Shown here in pieces: positions 43,899-51,576 of a stretch of 64,000 bases of DNA. Source of the stretch: Gammaproteobacteria bacterium RIFCSPHIGHO2_12_FULL_63_22 (GTDB taxonomy: Bacteria > Pseudomonadota > Gammaproteobacteria > Xanthomonadales > Xanthomonadaceae); NCBI GenBank assembly GCA_001801685.1, contig MGYJ01000006.1, positions 68,256 through 132,255 of the forward strand, read 5' to 3'. Under the pieces are notes generated by a model. It was not told where the DNA came from and ran no database searches. It saw only the letters and a program-made list of their open reading frames with translations. The position numbers and the translations under genes are program-made. Position 1 is the first letter of the stretch. Each line of letters opens with the position of its first letter.

Positions 43899-44387
43899 AT
43901 GAAGACCCGAATCCTCAGCGCAGCCCTCGCGATCGGAATCGCTGGCAGCATCCCGCTTGCCATGGCGCAGACCGCGCCGGTGATCACGCCGCCCGAATCC
44001 ACCCAGGCAGCCACGGGCATGACGGAAGTCGATGTGCGCGCCCTGTTGTCGTCCAAGGGCTTCACGGAAATCAACGATGTCGCCTTCAAGGAAGGTACCT
44101 GGACCGCCGACGCCAAGAGCGCCGATGGCAACCATGTCGAACTGAAGATCGATGCTGCTACCCGCAACATCTACTCGGACGACGAAGTCGCCACCATCGG
44201 CAAGGACCAGATCATCATCAAGGTCCAGGCAGCCGGCTACACCAACGTCCATGACGTCGAAATGGAAGATGGCGTGTGGAAAGCCGAAGCGAACGATTCG
44301 AAGGGCAACGACGTCGAGCTGAAGCTCGATCCGAATGATGGCCACATCATCGGTTCGAAAGAAGACGTGATCGGCGCGAAGAAGTAA
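43899..44387 (+). CDS. Exported protein with two PepSY-like units
   Basis: A 162-residue protein with signal peptide MKTRILSAALAIGIAGSIPLAMA and two tandem units of about 50 residues. The first unit runs RALLSSKGFTEINDVAFKEGTW to LKIDAATRNIYS; the second IIIKVQAAGYTNVHDVEMEDGVW to LKLDPNDGHIIG. Each unit reads like a PepSY domain: helix, then a beta meander ending in (L/V)D(P/A)xxG/N. PepSY proteins are often periplasmic inhibitors or metal/peptide-binding modules. GGAAGGAG lies before the ATG. Convergent with the gene at 44424. Confidence 0.85.
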   Translation: MKTRILSAALAIGIAGSIPLAMAQTAPVITPPESTQAATGMTEVDVRALLSSKGFTEINDVAFKEGTWTADAKSADGNHVELKIDAATRNIYSDDEVATIGKDQIIIKVQAAGYTNVHDVEMEDGVWKAEANDSKGNDVELKLDPNDGHIIGSKEDVIGAKK

Positions 44388-44423
44388 GAGCGCCCCAGCG
44401 GGTTGGCCAGCTGCGCCTGCCGT

Positions 44424-44756
44424 TCAGTGCACGCGCAGCGAAGCCATCGCCCCGGGCAGGAATTCGCGCAGGGTCGCCGATTGTTCGTGGTCGAGTCCGC
44501 TCAATCGCTTGTAAATCTGTCGCGCGGCCTGGGTGAAACGTTCGAGCGAGCGCTGCTGTTCGTCTGATTGCGGTGGCAGGTCACGCAGTGCGGTCAGGTA
44601 ATCGGCGTGCATGGACGTGAACTCGTCCAATAGCGGGCCCACCGCGGGATTCGTGCGGCGGATCGCCAGCACCAACAAATTGAGTGCATGCGCGAATCCC
44701 TCGCTGCCGGGTTCGGCATCGGCCACGGCCTTGGCCAGGTCGAATTTGGTAGTCAT
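44424..44756 (-). CDS. Small helical cytoplasmic protein of unknown function
   Basis: A 110-residue protein I do not recognise. It is predicted all-helical (MTTKFDLAKAVADAEPGSEG, then NLLVLAIRRTNPAVGPLLDEF, RSLERFTQAARQIYKRLSG) without signal peptide, transmembrane segment or cysteine. AGGGGACTT lies before the ATG at 44756. It is convergent with the PepSY-like gene and divergent from the rRNA methyltransferase, whose promoter region has a dyad at about 44812-44831. No function can be proposed. Confidence 0.6.
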   Translation of the reverse strand: MTTKFDLAKAVADAEPGSEGFAHALNLLVLAIRRTNPAVGPLLDEFTSMHADYLTALRDLPPQSDEQQRSLERFTQAARQIYKRLSGLDHEQSATLREFLPGAMASLRVH

Positions 44757-44856
44757 CGCTGAAGTCCCCTTCGTGCGTAAATCCCCTTGGGTAAAAACGT
44801 AGCACCTGCATTCCGGAAAAACCGTGCAGGACTTCGCTGTTCCCCCATGAACGCCG

Positions 44857-44884
44857 TTCATGCAGTGCGCTGACAGGGTAAAAT
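44857..44884 (+). promoter_or_regulatory. Candidate promoter of the RsmC-RsuA pair
   Basis: TTCATG (44857-44862) and TAAAAT (44879-44884) are separated by 16 bases, a plausible sigma-70 promoter. It would start RNA about 25 bases before the TTG start of the methyltransferase gene. Read by eye only. Confidence 0.35.
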
Positions 44885-44915
44885 CGCCGCTCGACCCACG
44901 CGCAGGAAGCGCGCC

Positions 44916-45971
44916 TTGCCCATCGCGTCGCAATATCGCAACGATCCCGCGCTCGAAACCCTGATGCTGCCTTTCGAGGCGGGTGTCCTGGATTTCGGGC
45001 CGGATGTGTTGTTCCTGCGCGCCAGGGCCGGCGCCAGTTTGCCGCCAGATGCGCGCCAGTGGACCTGCGAACAGGGCTTCCGCCCTGAAGCCGACGCGCT
45101 GCAATCCGTGGGACTGGCATCGTCGCCACGCGTAGCGGACGCAAGCCATGCGCGAGTCCTCCTGTTGTTGCCCCGGCAGCGCGACCAGTCGCGCGCCTTG
45201 CTTGCACGCGGCCTGGCCAAGCTCGGTCCGGACGGCGTATTGGTCGCAAGCCTCGCCAACAACGAAGGCGCCAGGTCGGCGGAAGCGGATCTTTCCCGGC
45301 TCGCCGGCAACGTGCAGTCGCTCAGCAAGAACAAATGTCGCGTCTTCTGGGTGTCTGCGCGCGGCGCCACCATCGATCGCGACTTGCAGGCAAGCTGGCT
45401 CGCCCTGGATTCGCCGCGTCCCGTTGCCGGGGGCCGCTTCCTCAGCCGCCCCGGCCTGTTCGCCTGGGACCGCATTGACGATGCCTCGGCGATGCTTGCG
45501 GCTTGCCTGCCCAAGGACTTGCGTGGCCGCGGCGCCGACCTCGGCGCGGGTTTCGGTTTCCTCGCGTCAGAAGTGCTGCAGCATTGTCCGGCGGTGACGT
45601 CGCTCGACCTGTACGAAGCCGACCACGGCGCGCTGGAGCTCGCCCGGCGAAACCTCGATCGCCCCGATCACGCCAATCCGGGGGTAACGCTTGGTTTCCA
45701 CTGGCATGACGTCAGCACGGGACTGCTCGGCCGATACGATTTCATCGTCACCAATCCGCCGTTCCACCAGGGTCGGGCCGACCTGCCGGAGCTCGGGCGC
45801 GCTTTCATCACTGCAGCGTCGCAGGCACTCTTGCCGGGCGGCAGGTTGTGGCTGGTGGCCAATCGCCACCTTCCTTATGAAGCGGCTTTGGCGAGTGGCT
45901 TTGCAAAGGTCCGCGTGGTCGAGTTGCGCGATGGATTCAAGGTGATCGAAGCAGTGAAGGCGAACCCATGA
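44916..45971 (+). CDS. rsmC: RsmC-like 16S rRNA guanine methyltransferase
   Basis: A 351-residue protein with the RsmC two-domain layout. The degenerate N-terminal half (about 1-180) is followed by a catalytic half with SAM motif ADLGAGFGFLAS (from about 207) and the nucleobase-binding motif NPPF (280-283), found in enzymes that methylate exocyclic amines. RsmC makes m2G1207 in 16S rRNA. The start is TTG at 44916, with AGGAAG seven bases upstream; the first in-frame ATG would cut 16 residues. Its stop overlaps the ATG of rsuA by four bases, linking two 16S rRNA modifiers. Confidence 0.85.
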   Translation: MPIASQYRNDPALETLMLPFEAGVLDFGPDVLFLRARAGASLPPDARQWTCEQGFRPEADALQSVGLASSPRVADASHARVLLLLPRQRDQSRALLARGLAKLGPDGVLVASLANNEGARSAEADLSRLAGNVQSLSKNKCRVFWVSARGATIDRDLQASWLALDSPRPVAGGRFLSRPGLFAWDRIDDASAMLAACLPKDLRGRGADLGAGFGFLASEVLQHCPAVTSLDLYEADHGALELARRNLDRPDHANPGVTLGFHWHDVSTGLLGRYDFIVTNPPFHQGRADLPELGRAFITAASQALLPGGRLWLVANRHLPYEAALASGFAKVRVVELRDGFKVIEAVKANP

Positions 45972-46678
45972 AGCTGGTGAAGTTGCTGGCCAACCTCGGC
46001 TACGGGAGCCGCAAGGACGTAAGCCTGATGTTGCGCAATGGCTGGGTGACGCGTGCCGATGGCAGCGAGCTCGGCGCCGACGATGTCGCGGCGCACGACG
46101 ACATCCGCGTTGATGACGAGCCGCTCGATCCCGCGCAGGGCATGGTGCTGATGCTGCACAAGCCGGTCGGCTATACCTGCTCGACCAAGGACACGGGTCG
46201 GCTGATCTACGATTTGCTGCCGCCGCGATTCCGCCTGCGCAATCCGGTGCTGTCGTCCGTGGGGCGGCTCGACCGCGATACGTCCGGCCTGCTGCTGATG
46301 ACCGACGATGGCGCGCTGTTGCACACCATCACCTCGCCCAAGGCCGAACTGCCGAAGGTCTATCGCGCGGCGCTGGCCAGCGATTTGCGTGGCGACGAGG
46401 CGCAGATATTCGGCAGCGGCACCCTGTTGCTGGAATCCGAGACGCAGCCGCTGGCGCCGGCCGGCCTGGTGGCGATTACGCCGCGGCTGGCGGAAATCAC
46501 CATGGTGGAAGGTCGTTACCACCAGGTGCGGCGCATGTTCGCCGCGGTTGGCAACCACGTGGAATCGCTGCATCGGGTTTCCATCGGCGGCCTGGGACTT
46601 GGCGACCTGGAGCCCGGCCAGTGGCGACTGATGGACGCCGCGGACCTCGACGTGTTGTTCGGGCGCGCAGGCGCCTGA
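45968..46678 (+). CDS. rsuA: 16S rRNA pseudouridine synthase RsuA
   Basis: A 236-residue pseudouridine synthase: N-terminal S4 domain (MKLVKLLANLGYGSRKDVSL, about 1-60) and a catalytic domain with GRLDRDTSGLLL, where Asp102 is the nucleophile, and YHQVRRMFAAVGNHV, the KR/RRM signature of the RsuA/RluB branch. The length and single S4 domain fit RsuA, which makes pseudouridine 516 in 16S rRNA; RluE or RluB are less likely alternatives. It is translationally coupled to the upstream RsmC-like gene. The 7-base gap to the convergent YajQ gene leaves no room for a terminator. Confidence 0.88.
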   Translation: MKLVKLLANLGYGSRKDVSLMLRNGWVTRADGSELGADDVAAHDDIRVDDEPLDPAQGMVLMLHKPVGYTCSTKDTGRLIYDLLPPRFRLRNPVLSSVGRLDRDTSGLLLMTDDGALLHTITSPKAELPKVYRAALASDLRGDEAQIFGSGTLLLESETQPLAPAGLVAITPRLAEITMVEGRYHQVRRMFAAVGNHVESLHRVSIGGLGLGDLEPGQWRLMDAADLDVLFGRAGA

Positions 46679-46685
46679 GCCGCGA

Positions 46686-47168
46686 TCAGTCGCGGAAGTT
46701 TTCGAACTGCAGCGGCAGTTCGTAGTCGCCTTTCTTCAGCAACGCCATCGCCATCTGCAAGTCGTCGCGCTTCTTGCCGGTGATGCGCAGCTTGTCGCCA
46801 TTGATCTGCGCCTCGACCTTCAGCTTGGCCTCCTTGATCGAGGCGACGATCTTCTTGGCCAGCTTCTGTTCGATGCCTTGCTTGACGGTGATCTTCTGCC
46901 GCGCGCCGGCCAGGTTGATCTCCGGGTCTGCTTCTTCCAGGCAGCGCACGTCGATGCCGCGCGCCGCCAGGCGGCCGCGCAGGATGTCGAGCATCTGCTT
47001 GAGCTGGAAATCGGAAGGCGCGAACTGGGTGACCAGGGAATCATCGAGTTCGAAGCGGGCATCGCTGCCCTTGAAATCGAAACGATTGCCGAGCTCGCGG
47101 TTGGCCGTGTCCACGGCGTTGGTCAGTTCGTGCTTGTCGACTTCCGAGATGACATCGAAGGAGGGCAT
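46686..47168 (-). CDS. yajQ: YajQ-family nucleotide-binding protein
   Basis: A 160-residue protein matching YajQ throughout: MPSFDVISEVDKHELTNAVD, FDFKGSD, then KQGIEQKLAKKIVASIKEAK, ITGKKRDDLQ and the C-terminal DYELPLQFENFRD. YajQ-type proteins bind cyclic di-GMP in Xanthomonas, where the homologue affects transcription and virulence; elsewhere they bind RNA or nucleotides. Length is standard. The start ATG at 47168 follows GGAACACCC. It stands alone on the minus strand downstream of dinB. Confidence 0.95.
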   Translation of the reverse strand: MPSFDVISEVDKHELTNAVDTANRELGNRFDFKGSDARFELDDSLVTQFAPSDFQLKQMLDILRGRLAARGIDVRCLEEADPEINLAGARQKITVKQGIEQKLAKKIVASIKEAKLKVEAQINGDKLRITGKKRDDLQMAMALLKKGDYELPLQFENFRD

Positions 47169-47234
47169 GGGTGTTCCGGATTTCCAGTGATGGCGCGCAG
47201 TTTAACGCACTCGCGACGGCCGCCCCGGCGCGTA

Positions 47235-48302
47235 TCAGGGCGCAAACAGTTCCGATTGTGGGGGCAGGTCATCGCTGCCGCGGAAGTTCGCCAGACCCAC
47301 GCCGACCAGTCGAAACCGCGTCCGCGAAGGCAGCCCGACCCGATCGAGCAGGGATAGCGACAGCGCCAGGAATTCGTCCAGCGACGCCGGCGGCGTCGGC
47401 GGCGTCAGGCTGCGGGTGATGATGTGGAAATCGCTGGTCTTGAGCTTCAGCACGACGGTGCGTCCGATCCGGCCCTCTTCCTTGAGCGATGCCGCCCATA
47501 CCTTGTCGGCCAGATGCCGGAGCGTGTCCACCGTCTCGCCCAGCAACACGTCCTTGGCAAACGTATCCTCCGCCGATACCTGCAAGGTCGGCCGCTCGCT
47601 GACCACCGGATGCTCATCAATGCCCAGCGACAGTTCATGCAGGCGCTTGCCCCAGCGGCCGAAGCGTCGTTCGAGTTCGGCCTCGCCCATGCTGCGCAGC
47701 TGCCCGACCGTGCTGATGCCCAGGTCGCCGAGCCGGGTCTCCATCACTCGTCCGACGCCATGCAGTTTCGATACGGGCAAGGGTGCCAGGAAGGCCTCGA
47801 CCTGATGCGGGCGGATCACGAACTGGCCGTCGGGCTTGCGCCAGTCGGAGGCGATCTTGGCCAGGAACTTGTTGGGCGCGATGCCGGCCGATGCGGTCAG
47901 CAAGGTTTCCTCGCGAATCGACTGGCGGATGGCGAGCGCGACGGCGGTTGCGCTCGGTAGATCGAGCTTGTTGGTGGTCACGTCCAGGTAGGCCTCGTCC
48001 AGCGACAGCGGCTCTACCAGGTCGGTGTGGCGAAGGAATATTTCGCGAACCTGCCGCGATACCGCGCGGTAGCGAGTGAAGTCGGGCGGCACGAAGACCG
48101 CGCCAGGACACAGGCGTTCCGCCCGGACCGCCGGCATCGCCGAGCGGATGCCGAACTTGCGCGCTTCGTAGGATGCTGCACAGACCACCGACCGGGCGCC
48201 ACGCCAAGCCACCACCACCGGCTTGCCGCGCAACTTCGGGTCGTCGCGCTGTTCCACGGAGGCGTAGAAGGCGTCCATGTCGATGTGCACGATCTTGCGC
48301 AT
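47235..48302 (-). CDS. dinB: DNA polymerase IV (DinB)
   Basis: A 355-residue Y-family polymerase: DMDAFYASVEQ (Asp8 metal ligand), SLDEAYLDV (Asp102, Glu103), the helix-hairpin-helix region VSKLHGVGRVMETRLGDLGI and a C-terminal little-finger domain. Length is standard. It performs translesion synthesis and is normally controlled by the SOS response. No LexA-like box was recognised upstream. The start ATG at 48302 gives MRKIVHIDMD; the frame is open 13 codons further but without homology. A beta-clamp-binding motif is not obvious at the end (SELFAP). Confidence 0.95.
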   Translation of the reverse strand: MRKIVHIDMDAFYASVEQRDDPKLRGKPVVVAWRGARSVVCAASYEARKFGIRSAMPAVRAERLCPGAVFVPPDFTRYRAVSRQVREIFLRHTDLVEPLSLDEAYLDVTTNKLDLPSATAVALAIRQSIREETLLTASAGIAPNKFLAKIASDWRKPDGQFVIRPHQVEAFLAPLPVSKLHGVGRVMETRLGDLGISTVGQLRSMGEAELERRFGRWGKRLHELSLGIDEHPVVSERPTLQVSAEDTFAKDVLLGETVDTLRHLADKVWAASLKEEGRIGRTVVLKLKTSDFHIITRSLTPPTPPASLDEFLALSLSLLDRVGLPSRTRFRLVGVGLANFRGSDDLPPQSELFAP

Positions 48303-48403
48303 CCGGCCATTGTGTTCGATTGCCCCGTGCCTGCGTACCATGGCGTGGACACGATCGGTGGCGGTGGAGCAGGCATGCGTAGCCAGGACGGGAGGAATCA
48401 GGC

Positions 48404-49129
48404 ATGAGGGGTGTCGGGCTGCCCGAGGCGGTGGCGCGTTTCCGCGAGGAATACCGTGACCGCGAGATTCCCGCCGGTTACGACGGCCGCCTGCACCTGG
48501 CCTTTACCTTCGGCGTCGGCAGTATCGCGCTGGTCCTGTGCCTGCTGCAGCTGCAGGCCGTGCTGCCACTGGAATGGCTCGCCGTGCCGCTTACCTGGCT
48601 ATACGCGAACCTGGCCGAATACCTGGGCCACCGATTCCCGATGCATCGGCCCTTCCGTGGCCTGGGCCTGGTCTACCGTCGCCATGCCGGCCAGCACCAT
48701 CGTTTCTTCAACCACCAGGCGATGCCGCTGGACGACCTGCGTGATTTGCGGGCCGTGTTGTTTCCGCCCTTGCTGGTGATCTTCTTCTTCGGCCTGTTTG
48801 CCTTGCCAGTCTGGGTCGGCCTGTCGCTGCTGCTGTCCGACAACGTGGCCTGGTTGTTCGTCGCGACTGGCCTTGGCTATTTCCTGAATTACGAAATCCT
48901 GCACCTGGCCTATCACCTGCCGGATGACCATTGGCTTGCGCAACGCTGGCTGGTGCGCAAGCTCGGCTGGTTGCATCGCACGCACCACGATCCGCGGCGC
49001 ATGGCGCACAACAACTTCAACATCACCTATCCGGTTTGCGACCTGCTGTTTTCCACGCTGCGCCGCGATCCCGAGGATAAGCCTAGTGCGGACGCAGGCG
49101 ATAACGCTCGCGATAATCCCCCGGCGTGA
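48404..49129 (+). CDS. Fatty acid hydroxylase/sterol desaturase family protein
   Basis: A 241-residue integral membrane di-iron protein. Histidine clusters in the expected order: GHRFPMHR (near 77-84), RRHAGQHHRFFNH (near 92-104), HLAYHLPDDH and HRTHHDPRRMAHNNFN (near 191-205), with four hydrophobic segments between. The family hydroxylates or desaturates lipids using O2. The HXXHH and HXXXH spacing supports an active site. The 3' end overlaps the convergent GlxA-type regulator by 47 bases, an unusually large antisense overlap. Start ATG at 48404. Confidence 0.88.
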   Translation: MRGVGLPEAVARFREEYRDREIPAGYDGRLHLAFTFGVGSIALVLCLLQLQAVLPLEWLAVPLTWLYANLAEYLGHRFPMHRPFRGLGLVYRRHAGQHHRFFNHQAMPLDDLRDLRAVLFPPLLVIFFFGLFALPVWVGLSLLLSDNVAWLFVATGLGYFLNYEILHLAYHLPDDHWLAQRWLVRKLGWLHRTHHDPRRMAHNNFNITYPVCDLLFSTLRRDPEDKPSADAGDNARDNPPA

Positions 49130-50129
49130 TCGCCGTGGCGCGCTTGAACAATTTCCGGAAACTGGCGCTGTCGCTGTAGCCGCAGCGCTCGACGATTTCC
49201 TCGAAGCTCAGGTGGGTCGTCTCGAGCAAGGCCTTGGCTCGTTCCACGCGCAGGTGCTGGATATGCGCGACCGGCGTTACGCCGTGGTAGGTGCGGAAAT
49301 GGCGCAGCAAGCTGCGCTCGCTCGTGCCGCAATGTTCGGCAAGTTGCGTCACGCTCACTTCGCGATGCAACTCGTGCATCAGGAAGTGCTCGGCCTTTTC
49401 CGACAGTGAATGGCGGGGCTTTTCCATCAAGGCCTGGCTGACGTAAGGCGCCTGGCTCTGTCGCTGCGTGTCTATCAGCAACATGCGCGCGGTCTGTTGC
49501 GCGAGTTCCTCGCCGCCCGCGTTTGCGATCAGCTTCAGCATCAGCGACTGCAGCGAGCACGATCCGCCCGCGGTCAGCAGGCCGGCATCGTCCACCAACA
49601 TGGCATCGGCTTCCAGTTGCACCTTTGGATAGCGCTGCCGGAAGGCCGTCGCCAGCCACCAACTGCAAGTGGCGCGGTGACCGTCAAGCAGCCCCGATTC
49701 GGCGAACAGGAAACTGCCGCTGCAATTGCCTGCGAGTCTCACACCGCGCAGATGCATCGCGCGAATCAGTTCGAGTTCCGGCTGCATCGAGCTGATTCGT
49801 TCGATGAGGTCGTGTGGGCTGGTGTGCAGCAGTCCGGGCAGCAGGATCAGGTCCAGGTCGTCAGGTGGTTCGACCAGTCCGGACAGTTCCAGGCCGACCG
49901 AGGTGCGGATGCTCGTTTGACCGCGTGCGCCGAAGATCACGGTCTCCAGGCGCATGCCGCTGTTGGGATGGCGGATGTTGGCCAGGGTCTGGGCGACGCG
50001 CAGGGTGTCGCTGGCCGAGGCAATGGACGACAGCATGCAGCCGTCCATCGCCAGGATGCCGAGCCGCAGCCGGCCGGTAGGGACGGCGTCGGCCGGGTTG
50101 CGGGACAGCGCCAGCTCAGTTGTAGACAT
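49083..50129 (-). CDS. GlxA-type AraC-family regulator with DJ-1/PfpI domain
   Basis: A 348-residue two-domain regulator. The N-terminal half (about 20-210) is a DJ-1/PfpI fold with the nucleophile-elbow segment GNCSGSFLFAESGLLDGHRAT. The C-terminal half is an AraC HTH pair (SVTQLAEHCGTSERSLLRHF, then SFEEIVERCGYSDSASFRKL, ending in GDYRERYRL). GlxA-type proteins sense amino-acid or amine metabolites. Its ATG lies inside the end of the preceding secreted-protein gene (14-base overlap), so the two are coupled. Its 3' end overlaps the fatty acid hydroxylase gene on the other strand by 47 bases. Confidence 0.93.
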   Translation of the reverse strand: MSTTELALSRNPADAVPTGRLRLGILAMDGCMLSSIASASDTLRVAQTLANIRHPNSGMRLETVIFGARGQTSIRTSVGLELSGLVEPPDDLDLILLPGLLHTSPHDLIERISSMQPELELIRAMHLRGVRLAGNCSGSFLFAESGLLDGHRATCSWWLATAFRQRYPKVQLEADAMLVDDAGLLTAGGSCSLQSLMLKLIANAGGEELAQQTARMLLIDTQRQSQAPYVSQALMEKPRHSLSEKAEHFLMHELHREVSVTQLAEHCGTSERSLLRHFRTYHGVTPVAHIQHLRVERAKALLETTHLSFEEIVERCGYSDSASFRKLFKRATAITPGDYRERYRLRPH

Positions 50130-50559
50130 AGATCGCTCCGCTTCTTTCGCTCAGCAGGTCCAGCACGGTTTGCGGCACCGCCAGCTCACGCCCGGTGGCC
50201 TTGCCGCAGCTGCGCAGGGCAACGCGGTCGGGCACGCCGTGGGGCAGCCGGGTAACCGAAGGCGCGAGCAGTTCCGGACGGCCCTGCGGGTCGCGAACCA
50301 CCAGCCAGACGCCGCTCGGAACCATCGTTCCGGTGGCGCAGGTGCCGGTGTCGATGATCAGGTCGTCGCCGCTGGCCGGCTGCAGGCGCCACTGGTTGTG
50401 GGTCTGGTCCAGGGAGGCGGTGTACTGGCTGCCGGGGTCGTACATGGAATCCGGTGCTCCGTGGAAAGGGGCCGGCCCGGCGGCGCCGGCGGCGGCGGAA
50501 ATCAACATGGCGGAAACCGACAGGGCGGCTGCGGCCAGGGTGGGGGCTAGCTTGTTCAT
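50116..50559 (-). CDS. Small exported protein of unknown function
   Basis: A 147-residue protein with a signal peptide (MNKLAPTLAAAALSVSAMLISAAAGAA). The mature part has two cysteines (DTGTCATG near 73-76 and RSCGKATG near 118-121) that could form a disulphide, and beta-rich segments such as SGVWLVVRDPQGRPELL. No family is recognised. GGAAGC lies just before the ATG at 50559. Its stop is inside the start of the GlxA-type regulator, so both are made from one message. It is divergent from the DMT transporter. Confidence 0.75.
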   Translation of the reverse strand: MNKLAPTLAAAALSVSAMLISAAAGAAGPAPFHGAPDSMYDPGSQYTASLDQTHNQWRLQPASGDDLIIDTGTCATGTMVPSGVWLVVRDPQGRPELLAPSVTRLPHGVPDRVALRSCGKATGRELAVPQTVLDLLSERSGAIYVYN

Positions 50560-50649
50560 GGGAAGCTCCAGCGGTGGGTCCGGGGACTCGGGGTGGACAC
50601 AGCTTCCTCCCGCCCCTCGCTAGCGGTGAGTGGCGGATACGCCATTCTA

Positions 50650-51570
50650 ATGGCTAAAACGGACAATCCGTCAAGCCGACATAATGGCCGCATGGGAAAG
50701 TCGAAAAACCTGCGCGGCATCGGCGCGATGCTGCTGGCGATGGCCATGTTTTCGTTCATGGACACCGGCCTGAAGCTGCTATCACCCCACTATCCGGCCA
50801 TGCAGGTGGCCGCGATGCGTGCCTTGTCGTCCCTGCCGCTGGTCATCGCCTATGTCGCCTGGCGCGGCGCTTTCGGCACCTTGCTGCGCGTGCGCTGGCC
50901 CTTGCACCTGCTTCGGGGCGTGCTGGGCATCGGCATGTTGTCGTTGTTCGCCTTCGGCCTTCGTGACCTGCCCTTGTCGGAGGCCTACAGTATCGTCTTC
51001 GTCGCCCCGGTGATCATCACGATCCTGGCGGTTCCCGTCCTCGGCGAACGCGTCGACGCCGCGCGCTGGGTTGCCATTGCCGTGGGCCTGTCAGGCGTAC
51101 TGGTGGTGTTGCGTCCGAGTGGCGGCGGTTTTTTCACCTTGGGTGGACTGGCCATGCTGGGTGCGGCGCTGTGTTATTCCATCTCGGCGGTAACCGTGCG
51201 CATCGTTGGCCGCACCGATTCGAGTGAGAGCCAAGTGTTCTGGCTGATGACAATGGTCGGCCTGGGTGCGGGGGCGATGGCGGCGCCGGGCTGGGTGGCG
51301 ATCCGTCCCGAGGATGCCTGGGTGCTGCTGGGCGTTGCGATCACCGGTTTCTTCGGCCAGTTGTTCATCACCGAGGCGTTTCGGCATGGCGAGGCTTCCG
51401 CCATTGCGCCACTCGAATACAGTGCAATGGCCTGGGCGATCGGACTGGACTGGCTGCTTTGGAAAGTGTTGCCCGATGAAATCACGCTGATCGGCGCAGC
51501 GATCATCATCGCCAGCGGCATCTACCTGGTGCGGCGCGAACGCGTGCACCTGGAAGCCGAGCATCCCTGA
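50650..51570 (+). CDS. DMT/EamA family transporter
   Basis: About 306 residues with ten hydrophobic segments arranged as two EamA repeats. The first starts GIGAMLLAMAMFSFMDTGLK (near 18-37) and ends with LGIGMLSLFAFGLRDLPLSEAYSI; the second ends near ITLIGAAIIIASGIYLV. EamA proteins export amino acids or small metabolites, or recycle sugars in the envelope. The start is uncertain: ATGs at 50650 and 50692 are in frame and neither has a strong ribosome site. The last residues (ERVHLEAEHP) are soluble. Confidence 0.9.
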   Translation: MAKTDNPSSRHNGRMGKSKNLRGIGAMLLAMAMFSFMDTGLKLLSPHYPAMQVAAMRALSSLPLVIAYVAWRGAFGTLLRVRWPLHLLRGVLGIGMLSLFAFGLRDLPLSEAYSIVFVAPVIITILAVPVLGERVDAARWVAIAVGLSGVLVVLRPSGGGFFTLGGLAMLGAALCYSISAVTVRIVGRTDSSESQVFWLMTMVGLGAGAMAAPGWVAIRPEDAWVLLGVAITGFFGQLFITEAFRHGEASAIAPLEYSAMAWAIGLDWLLWKVLPDEITLIGAAIIIASGIYLVRRERVHLEAEHP

Positions 51571-51576
51571 GTCCGG

